Below, in pieces: positions 15,817 through 24,779 of a stretch of DNA of 64,000 nucleotides. Location of the stretch: NCBI GenBank assembly GCA_030149245.1, contig JASBRX010000010.1:62001-126000 (forward strand), given 5' to 3'. A program made the translations under genes and the position numbers. This stretch comes from Sphingomonas bacterium. GTDB lineage: Bacteria; Pseudomonadota; Alphaproteobacteria; Sphingomonadales; Sphingomonadaceae. Under the pieces are notes generated by a model that was not told the DNA's origin, ran no database searches, and saw only the letters and a program-made list of their open reading frames with translations. Positions within the stretch are counted from its first letter, which is position 1. Each line of letters starts with the position of its first letter.

Positions 15817-17430
15817 TCAGATGGCGCGGTAGCGATAATTGCGAAACCGGACCGCGCCGTCGCCCGAGGCGAACAGCGCCGGGCGCAGGCTTTCGCCCTG
15901 TCCGGGCACCGATGTGTTGACGTTATAGCCCGAGCTTTCCAGCCGCAGTCCGTGCCGGACCCAGTTCCTCCCATCAAGGCTGTAGTGGAAGGTGACAATA
16001 TGCTCGCGGTTTTCGAGCCGCAGATGCATGCGCCGGGCGGCCGGCGCCTTTTCCCGCCAATGATGCTGGCCTCCGCCGCCATAGGTGATCATGCGATCGC
16101 CATCGATGGCGATGCCCAGAAAGAGTCGGTTCGACAGGAACAGCAACAGCCCGCCCGTCGCCGCGCCCTCCAGTTCGACATCGACCTGCACTTCATAGCT
16201 GCGATCGCCCGCGCCACCCGTCAGCGGCGACCCGTCATGCGGACCGCTTCCCCGCGCTGTCAGCACCAGTCCACCGGGACCGAAGGCGGCGCGCTTTGCC
16301 TCGTCCTTCTGCGGCGCATGGAAGGTCCAGCGCGTACCGAGCGCGGAAACGCTGAAATCGTCCGAGCGCGGCAGGCCGTGCGGCTGGGCACGGCCCCCGC
16401 GCGGCTTGGCCATTGGTCGTGACAGATCGCCCCCCATGGCGCGAAACCAGCCATCCGGGGTCCATTCGACGCGATCGAGCAAGGTCTGTCGCCCAAGTGT
16501 GCGGAAGCCGTTTTCGAACCCGTGATACATCATCCACCAGTCATTCGCCGGCCCCTGAACCAGGCTGGCATGGCCACGGGACCACCACGCTTCGGTCGCG
16601 GATTTGGTGCGCACGATCGGATTGTGCGGACAGTTTTCCCAGGGGCCATGGATCGACCGCGAGCGCGCGGCAATGACCATATGTCCAGTCGGCGGACCCG
16701 CCGTCCCCCCGACCGCGCTGACCAGATAGAAATAGTCGCCGCGCCGGAAGATCTTTGGTCCTTCCAGCGCATAGGCCTCGACCACCCAGTCATCGGGATA
16801 GCGCCATCCGTCATAGACCTTCTCCACCGGCCCGACCGCCTTGAGTCCGTCATCGGACAGTGCAACCCGGTGCCCCGCAGACAGGAACAGGTAACGGCGC
16901 CCGTCTTCGCCAACGGCGTGCCCCGGGTCGATGTAACCGCGAATGCCGACGTCGATCGGTGCGCTCCACGGCCCATCGATCCGATCGGCATGGATGACGT
17001 AGATCGCCGCGCTGTCGCGCACGCTGGTCGACCAGGCCGTCGGGATGAAGGGAATGTAGATGTAAAAGCGGCCGCGATGCTTGATCATGTCCACTGCGAA
17101 GACCGAGCCGAGCGGCGCGGGCAACGCGACGGAAAAGGGCCGCCAGTTCACCAGATCGCGCGAATGCCAGATCATCAGGCCCGGATCGGCCTCGAACGAG
17201 GAAAAGGTCAGATAATAATCTTCGCCATCGCGCAGGATCGAGGGATCGGGATAGGAGCCGGCCAGGATCGGGTTCAGAAAGGTGCCGTTGCCGAGATCCG
17301 CGCACCGTTGCCCTTCAAATCCAACACCCCAATCACGGCGAGCTGCGCGTGACTCAGACGTGGAGATTGCCGGGGCCAGCATCGCCGCCCCGGCACCGCC
17401 GAAAAGATTGCGTCGCGAGAGTCGTTCCAT
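15817..17430 (-). CDS. Tat-exported glycoside hydrolase family 43 enzyme
   Basis: A 537-residue protein with a Tat signal (SRRNLFGGAGAAMLAPA) and an N-terminal five-blade propeller of GH43. Expected catalytic residues are the base Asp62 in GSYPDPSILRDG, the modulator Asp168 in GYIDPGH and the acid Glu223 in ALEGPKIF. The C-terminal 190 residues look like a lectin-type beta-sandwich (YEVQVDVELEGAATGGLLLF; FHYSLDGRNWVRHG), as in beta-xylosidases. GH43 enzymes release xylose or arabinose from oligosaccharides or decorated glycosides. Export places it in the periplasm. It lies 63 bp after the ThuA gene on the same strand. Confidence 0.85.
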   Translation of the reverse strand: MERLSRRNLFGGAGAAMLAPAISTSESRAARRDWGVGFEGQRCADLGNGTFLNPILAGSYPDPSILRDGEDYYLTFSSFEADPGLMIWHSRDLVNWRPFSVALPAPLGSVFAVDMIKHRGRFYIYIPFIPTAWSTSVRDSAAIYVIHADRIDGPWSAPIDVGIRGYIDPGHAVGEDGRRYLFLSAGHRVALSDDGLKAVGPVEKVYDGWRYPDDWVVEAYALEGPKIFRRGDYFYLVSAVGGTAGPPTGHMVIAARSRSIHGPWENCPHNPIVRTKSATEAWWSRGHASLVQGPANDWWMMYHGFENGFRTLGRQTLLDRVEWTPDGWFRAMGGDLSRPMAKPRGGRAQPHGLPRSDDFSVSALGTRWTFHAPQKDEAKRAAFGPGGLVLTARGSGPHDGSPLTGGAGDRSYEVQVDVELEGAATGGLLLFLSNRLFLGIAIDGDRMITYGGGGQHHWREKAPAARRMHLRLENREHIVTFHYSLDGRNWVRHGLRLESSGYNVNTSVPGQGESLRPALFASGDGAVRFRNYRYRAI

Positions 17431-17493
17431 GCACTGTTTCCCGTAAAGCTTGGCACGCTGCGGGCGGCGCGCGTGTGCGCTCCAGCCATCCCG

Positions 17494-18450
17494 TTAGGGA
17501 TGCGCGATCCCCGCCGCCTTGTCATATGGCTTGATCGTCACCTTGCCGGTCGCCGCCCATTCGGTGCCGCGCGCGAACAGGGTCTTGAAGCCGTCATACT
17601 GGATCGTGTCCGGCCCGTGGCCCAGCGTGATCGAAAAGACGCGACCCTTGCCATAATCCTGCACCCAGATTTGCGGGTTGGGCTTGCCCATGCCGTCCAT
17701 CTTCTTGAGCTGCTCCGGCGCATAGGCCTTGGCGTCGTATTTGGGCCCGGCGCGCTCGGGATCGTAATCCGCCGGATCGTCGATCGCGGTCGCCAAGACA
17801 TGCACCTTCGCCGCCGGATCGAACACCATGTTGGTGTATTTGTCCTCCATGAAGTTCCAGTGATAGCGGCGCAGCCCCCGCGTGATCGGATGCTCGCGAT
17901 CGACCAGCTCGATGGTGAACGCATCGGGCGGCGAGCGGCGGCTTACCCCGGGCACCATCACCGCGCCGATCAGACGGCGATATTCGGGAATGTCGCGTCC
18001 CCAGGTGAACGACGAATGATAGGCGACCAGCCCGCCGCCGTCGGCAACATAGCTGTAGAGCGCCTTGAACGCGCCGTCCGACCAGACGTGCTGATCCTTG
18101 TCGCCATAGTTCCAGCGGCTGGAATAGTTGAGAATGACGACGTCATATTTCTTGAGCATCGCCAGCGTGCCGTCGTCGAAATCCTCGGTCACGCGCACGT
18201 CGAAGCGGCCGGTGTCCTTCAGCTGGGTGCGCAACCGGTTGTTCACCCCGGTCCAGTCATGCTCATAGCTGTTCTGCCCGCTGATGATCAGCACCTTGAG
18301 CCGTGCATCCTTGGGATTGGCGGGCGTCGCCACGCGCTGCACCGTTTCAGGCGGGGCATAGGGAACGTTGTCCACCGTCACCGGAATATCGGCAACCGGC
18401 ACGGTCTGGGCCAGCGCAGGCGCGGCAAAGAGAAGGGCCAGGGAATGCAT
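17494..18450 (-). CDS. Exported ThuA-domain protein
   Basis: A 318-residue protein with a short signal peptide (MHSLALLFAAPALAQ). From about residue 50 it shows the ThuA (trehalose utilisation) fold, related to class I glutamine amidotransferases: VLIISGQNSYEHDW, YDVVILNYSSRWNYG, GGGLVAYHSSFTW and GKGRVFSITLGHGPDT. ThuA proteins occur in bacterial 3-keto-disaccharide pathways, but their chemistry is unsettled. The ATG at 18450 follows GGAGAA. It is 21 bp downstream of a GPH symporter and upstream of GH43, forming a three-gene operon. Confidence 0.85.
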   Translation of the reverse strand: MHSLALLFAAPALAQTVPVADIPVTVDNVPYAPPETVQRVATPANPKDARLKVLIISGQNSYEHDWTGVNNRLRTQLKDTGRFDVRVTEDFDDGTLAMLKKYDVVILNYSSRWNYGDKDQHVWSDGAFKALYSYVADGGGLVAYHSSFTWGRDIPEYRRLIGAVMVPGVSRRSPPDAFTIELVDREHPITRGLRRYHWNFMEDKYTNMVFDPAAKVHVLATAIDDPADYDPERAGPKYDAKAYAPEQLKKMDGMGKPNPQIWVQDYGKGRVFSITLGHGPDTIQYDGFKTLFARGTEWAATGKVTIKPYDKAAGIAHP

Positions 18451-18471
18451 GCGGGTTCTCCGATTGGATGA

Positions 18472-19812
18472 TCAGGCGGCGGCGCGGCGCTCCACCGGCC
18501 AGGCCAGCACGACCAGCGCCTGCAGCGCGAGCAGCAGCACGGGCCAGCCATAATAGGACCAGCGGATCGTCTCCCGCGCCGCGTCGCTCACCGCGGTCGG
18601 GACATAACCGGCCGCGCCCAGCGAATAGGCAATCGCCGCCGACCCGACCGCCATGCCGACCTTGGTCGCCAGGCTGATCCCGGCCGACAACAGCCCCTCA
18701 TTGCGCGTGCCGAAGCGTGCCTCGTGAAAATCGACCGTCTCCGCCGCCATGGTGAAGATGCCCGTAATGGTGACCGAGGTGACGACCGATGCGGCGATAT
18801 ACAGGACCAGGAAGGACGCCGGGCTGGCCTCGGTCAGTGGCAGCGCCAGGAACAACACGATCGCGATCAGGCAGGCGGCGAAACAACCCTTGCGGATGCC
18901 CGTCCGCGCCAGGATCGGAGGCGCGATGAACGCGGCGATCAGCAGCGTCCCCGAAATGGCGGGCAGCAGGATCGAGATCATCCATGGATGTCCCAGCACC
19001 TCGATCGCAAAAAAGGCGGTGAGCGAGATCATCGTCCCGAACCGCACGAAATAAAGCAGGGTGAAGCCAAAGCATACCAGCCAGGCGCGGTTGCGCAGCA
19101 TCTCCCCGATTGCGGGCAGGACTGCGAAGCTGGGTGAGGCTTGGTCTTCGTACCGCTCCTTGCAGTTGCGGAAGAGCAGGAACAGCGCGATCAGCGACAG
19201 CCCGGCGAACAGGATCGCGGTCGCGAGAAAGCCGCGCTGCATATCGCCGCCGCCGAACAGCCCGACCAGCGGCATCGTCGCCGCGGTGCCGAGGATGACC
19301 GAGATCGAGGTGCCGATCGACCGCATCCCGCCGAGTTTCAGTCGCTCGCCGGTGTCGGTCGTCATCATCGGCATCAATGCGGTGTAGGGGATCGACCCCA
19401 GCGACATCAGGATGCCGAGAGCCTTGAAGGTCAGAAACGCGTAGATCAGCTTGGCATTCTGCGACCAGTCAGGGACGGTGAACACGAGGATGAACACCAG
19501 TGCATAGGGTATCGCAGTGAACAGAAAATAGGGCCGCGTCCGCCCCCAGCGCGTGCGCGTCTTGTCGACCGCGATGCCCACAAAGATATCGATGACTGCA
19601 TCGAGCAGCCGCGCGGCAAGGAAGATCGTTCCCACCGCCGCCGCGGGCAGCATCGCGACATTGGTATAGTATAAGAGCAGGAACGCCCCTGCCATGTTGT
19701 AGGCGAGGCTGAACCCGAAATCGCCGGCGCCATAGCTCAGCCGCTCGGTGAGCGAGAGGCGCGTAGCGCCGTGCTGTGCTTCAGGCGCCAAGGGACGCCA
19801 ACGTCGGGTCAT
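18472..19812 (-). CDS. GPH-family (MFS) sugar:cation symporter
   Basis: About 446 residues and 12 helices, with the GPH signatures RLLDAVIDIFVGIAVDKTRTRWGR (near residues 60-85) and GSIPYTALMPMMTTDTGERLKLGGMR. It is the second such symporter in the cluster and heads the symporter-ThuA-GH43 operon. The start at 19812 (MTRRWRPLAPE) is uncertain: a GTG at 19839 is in frame and neither has a strong ribosome site. It follows the TonB receptor gene after a clear terminator. No TAGAA-N6-TTCTA site was found upstream, unlike the other operon heads. Confidence 0.8.
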   Translation of the reverse strand: MTRRWRPLAPEAQHGATRLSLTERLSYGAGDFGFSLAYNMAGAFLLLYYTNVAMLPAAAVGTIFLAARLLDAVIDIFVGIAVDKTRTRWGRTRPYFLFTAIPYALVFILVFTVPDWSQNAKLIYAFLTFKALGILMSLGSIPYTALMPMMTTDTGERLKLGGMRSIGTSISVILGTAATMPLVGLFGGGDMQRGFLATAILFAGLSLIALFLLFRNCKERYEDQASPSFAVLPAIGEMLRNRAWLVCFGFTLLYFVRFGTMISLTAFFAIEVLGHPWMISILLPAISGTLLIAAFIAPPILARTGIRKGCFAACLIAIVLFLALPLTEASPASFLVLYIAASVVTSVTITGIFTMAAETVDFHEARFGTRNEGLLSAGISLATKVGMAVGSAAIAYSLGAAGYVPTAVSDAARETIRWSYYGWPVLLLALQALVVLAWPVERRAAA

Positions 19813-19871
19813 GCAAGTCGGCAAACATCCGTACTTCACAAGCGGAAAGCGTCACGGGCGGTCCTTGACAG

Positions 19872-19902
19872 AAAAAGGGGGCAACCGTTTCCGGTCGCCC
19901 CC
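19872..19902 (-). terminator. Rho-independent terminator of the TonB receptor gene
   Basis: Read on the minus strand, GGGGGC pairs with GCCCCC, extended inward past one mismatch by ACCG/CGGT, and is followed by TTTTT. It begins 11 bp after the receptor's stop codon and separates it from the downstream symporter operon. Confidence 0.85.
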
Positions 19903-19913
19903 AGGGGGTTGCA

Positions 19914-22268
19914 TCAGAAATCGAGGCTCAGTCGAACGCCGTAGGTACGCGGCGTGCCGAATTGCCAGACATAGATGTCGTCGTTGCCCGCCGCGGTGAA
20001 GCCCGCATAGGTCAGCGGCTGATTATCTTCGAGATTGCGGACAAATGCCTGCACCCCGAACTTGTCGTTCGCCGAGCGCCACTCGATGCTCGCATCCGTC
20101 TGGAAGAACGCCTTCTGGCGCGAGTCATTGTAGTTGAAGATGTCGACAAAGTACGAGCTCTTGTAGCGCGAGGAGACGCTCGGCGTGATGCTCCCGGAGC
20201 CACCCAGATCGAAGCGATGCTCATAGCCTGCAGCGAGCACCCAGCGCGGCGACTGCGGGGGCCGGTTGCCAGCCAGATTAGGCTGCACGATCGGTGCCGC
20301 CGTCGAATTGCTGTCGATGTCGCCAAGGCCGGTGATGCAGCCGCTGGGCAAAGTCGAGGAGGCGCAGAACACCGCGTACGACGCCAGGAAGTCCTGATAC
20401 TTCGAGTCGAGATAGTTGATGCTGGCGGTGAAGCGGCCATTCTGAAGCACCTTGAACGATGCGTCGAGCTCGATGCCCCAGATCCGCGCCTTGCCGGCGT
20501 TGAACACCTGGCCGCCGATCGAATTGTCGAGCAGCACCGATGCCTGCAGGTCCTTATAGTCGTAATAGAAGCCCGACAGGTTGATGAAGTTCGACCCGCC
20601 AAAGCCGCGCTTGATCCCGGCCTCATAAGCGGTGTTGCTCTCCGGCGCGTACGACCCCACCGAGTCGAAACCACCAGCCTTGAAGCCGGTCGAAACCTTG
20701 GCGTAGACCAACGTGTCGGCATCGGGCTGATAGTTGAGCCCGGCCAGCCAGGTGAACTTCTGCGCGCTCGCGCTCGGCCGCTGCACCGACAACGGTGCCG
20801 CCGTGATCCGAACCGGGCCGGTGTTGTTCAGCGGCGACGTGGGGTTGGCGATGCCGCTGCCATAGACGTTGAACACCGCGCTGCGATCGTCCCAGGTGTA
20901 CCGCGCGCCGACCACTGCGGTAAGCGTCTCGGTCAGTGGGATATCGGTCTGGGCGAACACGGCCCAGCTCGAGCTGCTTACCTGACGGTCGAAATAGTTG
21001 ATGTAGCCGCCATTGGCGCCCAGCAGGAAGGCCGGCAGATACGGCGGGCCGTTGAACAGGCCGCGCTCGATATCCAGCTCCTCGTTGAAGTGGAACGCGC
21101 CGGCCTGCCACTGGATGCCGCCGGACTTGCCGCCATTGATCCGCAGCTCATGGCTCTGCGTGTCCACGTCGTTGGCGAAATTCTTGAAGGTATAAGCCGG
21201 AGCCAGCGCAGCGTCGAAGCTCTCATCCGTCGTGCGATAGCCGCCCGTATAGGTCAGGGTCGCACCGCCGAAATCATAGGAAACGCGCCCGCGCACAGCC
21301 GTGGTCCGCTGCTCCTGAACGCTCGGGCTACGCGCCGGTGCGAGGTAGTTGCCGCGATCGATCGAGGCGAGCGCGTTGGTGTTCTGCGGAATGCAGACGA
21401 CCAAGCGGGTATCGGCGCCCACACGCACGAAACCATTCTGGTTGCACGTGGCACCCGGCGCAAACGCTGCATTATAGCCGGGGCCCGAATTGAAATTGGC
21501 ATAAGCCTGCGCCGCCAACAGACGGTCCGACGCGACATGCTCTACTGCCGCATCGATCGTGAGCGCATCGGTCGGGCGGAGGACCAGGCTGAGGCGGCCA
21601 CCGCGCGTATAGTCGTCACCCGTGCGGATCGTGATGTTCGGATGCGAGAAATATCCATCGCGCTTCGAATAGGTGCCGGCAATGCGAATGCCGCCGATAT
21701 CGCCGAACGGCACATCAACCCCGCCTTGGACCAGCACATGGTCGAAATTGCCGTAGGATGCCGTGAGGTTGAAGCCCAGATCCTTGCCCGGCTTGCGCGT
21801 GATGAAGTTGATCGCCCCGCCGGTGGCGTTACGACCGTACAGCGTCCCCTGCGGTCCGCGCAGCACCTCGACGCGGGACAGGTCGAACAAGCCGGCATTC
21901 AGGACCGTCGGCCGGTTGATATACTCACCGTCGATATTGACGGCGATCGACGTATCCTGCGTTTCGGCATTGTCATTGGTGCCGACGCCACGGACGGTCA
22001 CGCGCGTCAGGTTGGTGTCCTGAACGATCTGAACCGCAGGGGCGACCTGCTGGATGCCACTGAAGTCGGAGATGCCCGCCTTCTCAAGCGTATCGCCCGA
22101 GACCACCTGGATGGCGATCGGCACATCCTGAACATTCTCCACGCGATTCTGCGCGGTAACGACGATTTCATCTTCCGAAATCTGAGTCGTCTGCGCCAGT
22201 GCAGGCGACCCTGCGATTAAGGCGGTTCCGGCAAACAGGCACGACCTCAACATGAGCTTACGCATCAT
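19914..22268 (-). CDS. TonB-dependent outer-membrane receptor
   Basis: A 784-residue receptor with a signal peptide (CLFAGTALIAGSPALAQ), a TonB box-like DEIVVTAQNR at about residues 33-42, the plug domain (VQDVPIAIQVVSGDTLEKAG; LSRVEVLRGPQGTLYGRNATGGAINFITRKP) and a beta-barrel ending in the terminal aromatic YGVRLSLDF. This is the sphingomonad type usually linked to uptake of glycosides or aromatic compounds. It is transcribed alone, ends at a strong terminator and has operator candidate D 47 bp upstream of its ATG. It would import the cluster's substrate across the outer membrane. Confidence 0.95.
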   Translation of the reverse strand: MMRKLMLRSCLFAGTALIAGSPALAQTTQISEDEIVVTAQNRVENVQDVPIAIQVVSGDTLEKAGISDFSGIQQVAPAVQIVQDTNLTRVTVRGVGTNDNAETQDTSIAVNIDGEYINRPTVLNAGLFDLSRVEVLRGPQGTLYGRNATGGAINFITRKPGKDLGFNLTASYGNFDHVLVQGGVDVPFGDIGGIRIAGTYSKRDGYFSHPNITIRTGDDYTRGGRLSLVLRPTDALTIDAAVEHVASDRLLAAQAYANFNSGPGYNAAFAPGATCNQNGFVRVGADTRLVVCIPQNTNALASIDRGNYLAPARSPSVQEQRTTAVRGRVSYDFGGATLTYTGGYRTTDESFDAALAPAYTFKNFANDVDTQSHELRINGGKSGGIQWQAGAFHFNEELDIERGLFNGPPYLPAFLLGANGGYINYFDRQVSSSSWAVFAQTDIPLTETLTAVVGARYTWDDRSAVFNVYGSGIANPTSPLNNTGPVRITAAPLSVQRPSASAQKFTWLAGLNYQPDADTLVYAKVSTGFKAGGFDSVGSYAPESNTAYEAGIKRGFGGSNFINLSGFYYDYKDLQASVLLDNSIGGQVFNAGKARIWGIELDASFKVLQNGRFTASINYLDSKYQDFLASYAVFCASSTLPSGCITGLGDIDSNSTAAPIVQPNLAGNRPPQSPRWVLAAGYEHRFDLGGSGSITPSVSSRYKSSYFVDIFNYNDSRQKAFFQTDASIEWRSANDKFGVQAFVRNLEDNQPLTYAGFTAAGNDDIYVWQFGTPRTYGVRLSLDF

Positions 22269-22315
22269 ATCCCCTCCCTCACATCAGCGCGGGTTATCCC
22301 GCATCTGGAATTAAA

Positions 22316-22331
22316 TAGAACTGGTATTCTA
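22316..22331. promoter_or_regulatory. Operator candidate D of the TetR regulon
   Basis: TAGAACTGGTATTCTA is a perfect TAGAA-N6-TTCTA palindrome with A/T-rich flanks, 47 bp upstream of the TonB receptor ATG (22268). A second short palindrome, GCGGGTTATCCCGC, lies nearer the gene (22289-22302) and may form a leader hairpin. Confidence 0.6.
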
Positions 22332-22349
22332 ATTCATTTGAACCCCGAG

Positions 22350-22916
22350 TCAAGCGGGGGCAAGCGCTCCCACCGGAGTCACAAGCTGGTCGGCGAGCAT
22401 GTCGATCTGCGTCGCGATAACCGCGTCGGCGAGCGCTCCCGATGCGTCGAACGGACGCTGCTCGACCGAGTTGACCGCGACACCGAGCGGCGTCGGCCAG
22501 CCCCGCATCGCGTGCACCACGCCGCGCAGCGCGGTCAGCGTCACCCCGGTCGCCTGCCACCCCGCCGCCGACACGATCAGCCCGACCGGACGTCCGTCGA
22601 AATAGGGCCGCGCGTCACGCGCCAGCTCTTCAAGCAGATCGATCGCATTTTTCACCAACCCGGAAATACCACCGTGATAACCCGGTGATGCGATCACCAG
22701 GGCATCGGCGGCGCGCACGGCGTCGATGAGCTCCCGCTCCGCCGCGCAGCGGACTGGAGCGGCAGGGTCATAATGCGGCAGCTGCGCCAGGAACGGCCCG
22801 TCGAACATCTGCACAGAGGCCCCACGCGCGACGCAGCGGTCGAGCGTTGCCCGCACAAGCCGCTCGCTGGACGACCCCTCCCGCAACGTGCCGCCGATTC
22901 CCACGACATGCGTCAT
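22350..22916 (-). CDS. NAD(P)H-dependent FMN reductase
   Basis: A 188-residue flavodoxin-fold protein of the NADPH-dependent FMN reductase family. GIGGTLREGSSSERLVRA at residues 6-23 matches the phosphate-binding loop, and ASPGYHGGISGLVKNAIDLL near residue 78 is the family signature. It overlaps the stop of the upstream monooxygenase gene in an ATGA junction (22913-22916), so it is the obvious supplier of reduced FMN to that enzyme. The two make a two-component flavin monooxygenase system in the cytosol. Confidence 0.85.
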   Translation of the reverse strand: MTHVVGIGGTLREGSSSERLVRATLDRCVARGASVQMFDGPFLAQLPHYDPAAPVRCAAERELIDAVRAADALVIASPGYHGGISGLVKNAIDLLEELARDARPYFDGRPVGLIVSAAGWQATGVTLTALRGVVHAMRGWPTPLGVAVNSVEQRPFDASGALADAVIATQIDMLADQLVTPVGALAPA

Positions 22917-24025
22917 GCGCAGCGACCGCCGCCAAATGCCGGCATCACCTTGCGCGACAACAGATCGAGCGTCTGATTGCCGAGCCGCAGCCGCTCTTCG
23001 GTCAACGGACCGGTCAGCGTCCCGCACAGAATGTTGCCGATACCCAGCTGCTCATACGGCTTGAGGTGCTCGATCACCGTCTCCGGCGAGCCATAGAGGC
23101 ACCACGTACCGATCCAGTCATCGGTCAGTGCGTTGGGCGTGCGATCGGTCTTGCGGTTGGCGTCGTCAGACTCCGCACGGGCGTTGAACTCCGCCTCGCG
23201 CTCGATCGCGTCCTGATAGTGACGCAGGATCACCATCAGCTCGTCGCGCGCCTGTTCGTCGGTCTCCGCGACATGCACCGCCTGATAGGTGTGCGTGGTC
23301 CAGTCGAGCGCCGATGCGATCGTTGCCGCGTCGTGCCCCGCCTCGTCCAGCATGGCGCGATAGATATCGAAATACTTCTTCACATGGACGAATGGCTCGG
23401 TTCCGCCGATCTTGGGCGGCGTGAAGGCGGGGATGAAGGCGGGCCAACCATGCGTCGCAGCACGGCGCGCACTGGCTTCCTTCATGGCCACGGGCATCAG
23501 GCGGGCATGGCCCGGCGTGTAGGCGGCCGGCGCGATCCGCTGCAGCACCCTGCCCTGATGCGGACCGTTGTCGATCTCGATCGCCGGGTCCTCCATGCGC
23601 TTGGCCCAGAGTTGCTCGGCCAGCTCCAGATTGCGTTCGGAAACCGCACCGGCGTCCTTATAGTTGACGCCAAAGCCGATCATCTCCTCCGGCGTGGTCC
23701 CGCTGCCGACCCCGACGAGCAGCTTGCCGTCGGTCAGCTGGTCGAGCAGGTTGATGCGCTCGACGAAGCGGACCGGATGGTGCAGCGGCACCGACACCAC
23801 CGAAAATCCGAAATGCAGTTCAGGCAGCTTTGCTGCGAGATAGGCGGCGAAGATGAAGCTGTCGCTCGCCAGCGGCATATACCCGTTGAAATGGTGATCG
23901 GGCATGAACACCGCGTCGAAATTCAGATCGCGGGCCAGCGTCGCGTGCCGCTCCAGATCGTGCATCAGCGCGCGGTCGTCCTCGGGACGCATCGAACGAG
24001 CATTGAGAAAAACCGAGAACCGCAT
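22913..24025 (-). CDS. Luciferase-like (LLM class) flavin-dependent monooxygenase
   Basis: A 370-residue bacterial luciferase-family TIM barrel: FDAVFMPDHHFNGYMPLASD near residues 37-56, LHFGFSVVSVPLHHPVRFVE, and GKLLVGVGSGTTPEEM near residue 104. These enzymes use reduced FMN and O2 to hydroxylate or cleave substrates. The ATG at 24025 follows GGGGGAGAGG. It is cotranscribed with an FMN reductase and divergent from tetR, with operator candidate E between them. It might act on the aglycone freed from a glycoside; that is inference from context. Confidence 0.85.
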   Translation of the reverse strand: MRFSVFLNARSMRPEDDRALMHDLERHATLARDLNFDAVFMPDHHFNGYMPLASDSFIFAAYLAAKLPELHFGFSVVSVPLHHPVRFVERINLLDQLTDGKLLVGVGSGTTPEEMIGFGVNYKDAGAVSERNLELAEQLWAKRMEDPAIEIDNGPHQGRVLQRIAPAAYTPGHARLMPVAMKEASARRAATHGWPAFIPAFTPPKIGGTEPFVHVKKYFDIYRAMLDEAGHDAATIASALDWTTHTYQAVHVAETDEQARDELMVILRHYQDAIEREAEFNARAESDDANRKTDRTPNALTDDWIGTWCLYGSPETVIEHLKPYEQLGIGNILCGTLTGPLTEERLRLGNQTLDLLSRKVMPAFGGGRCA

Positions 24026-24067
24026 GACCTCTCCCCCGCGAATCAGAATTTTCGCTGTTATCTAAAT

Positions 24068-24083
24068 TAGAATTGACGTTCCT
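24068..24083. promoter_or_regulatory. Operator candidate E, between tetR and the monooxygenase operon
   Basis: TAGAATTGACGTTCCT matches TAGAA-N6-TTCTA with a perfect left half and two mismatches at the right end, and has the same A/T-rich flanks. It lies 43 bp upstream of the monooxygenase ATG and 16 bp upstream of the tetR ATG. TetR proteins commonly bind such a divergent site for self-control. Confidence 0.5.
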
Positions 24084-24098
24084 ATTTTGATATCCCTT

Positions 24099-24779
24099 AT
24101 GCTCGGCATGTCAAGTGTCGCTCCGTCGCCCACCGAGGCCCTCGCTGCCAGCGCGCTGAGCCGTAAGCCCCGCCAGGGCCGCAGCCTTGCTTCGTTTCGC
24201 CGTATGCTCGATGCGACCAAGGCGCTGATGCTCGAACGGGGGAGCGAGGACTTCACGCTGCAGGACGTGAGCGAGCGCGGGGCGGTATCGATCGGTTCGA
24301 TCTATCTGCGCTTCGAGAGCAAGGACCGGCTGCTCCACGCCGTGATCGCGGAGGAGTTGCAGTCGATCGTCGAGAAGGAGGGCGAGATGATCGCCGGTCT
24401 CCTCAGCGAATCCACCTCGCTTGCCCAATTTCTGCCGCGCTATGTCGATGAATACAGCAATTTCCTGTCGATCCATTCGCAGCTGCTGCGCACGATCATG
24501 CAGCGCGCGTCGATCGACCCCGCCGTCTCGGCCCCCGGTCGCGAAACCGCGCAGCGCTCGGCCGATCTTTCGGCCAAGGCGATCCTGACGTTCCGCGACG
24601 AAATCCGGTCCAAGGATCCCGAGCGCGCCGCCCATTCGGTATTCCGCATCGTGTTCGCCACGGCAGCCCGCCAATTCGGCTTGGGATCGACCGCCGAATC
24701 GGCTGACGACGCGATCTGGGCCACGCTCAAGTCGGAGCTTTCGACCATGGCGCTCGCCTATCTGCAGTATGAGGGCTAA
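24099..24779 (+). CDS. TetR/AcrR-family transcriptional regulator
   Basis: About 226 residues. The N-terminal helix-turn-helix domain shows the TetR pattern: MLDATKALMLERGSEDFTLQDVSERGAVSIGSIYLRFESKDRLL at about residues 36-80, where the recognition helix precedes the conserved Y-x-x-F/K-D-L-like segment. The C-terminal ligand domain diverges as usual. The start is unsure: ATGs at 24099 and 24108 lack a ribosome site, so a leaderless or short-leader transcript is possible. It is divergent from the monooxygenase operon. Its position and operator candidate E make it the likely regulator of the palindrome-bearing promoters, probably derepressed by a glycoside, keto-sugar or aglycone. Confidence 0.85.
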   Translation: MLGMSSVAPSPTEALAASALSRKPRQGRSLASFRRMLDATKALMLERGSEDFTLQDVSERGAVSIGSIYLRFESKDRLLHAVIAEELQSIVEKEGEMIAGLLSESTSLAQFLPRYVDEYSNFLSIHSQLLRTIMQRASIDPAVSAPGRETAQRSADLSAKAILTFRDEIRSKDPERAAHSVFRIVFATAARQFGLGSTAESADDAIWATLKSELSTMALAYLQYEG

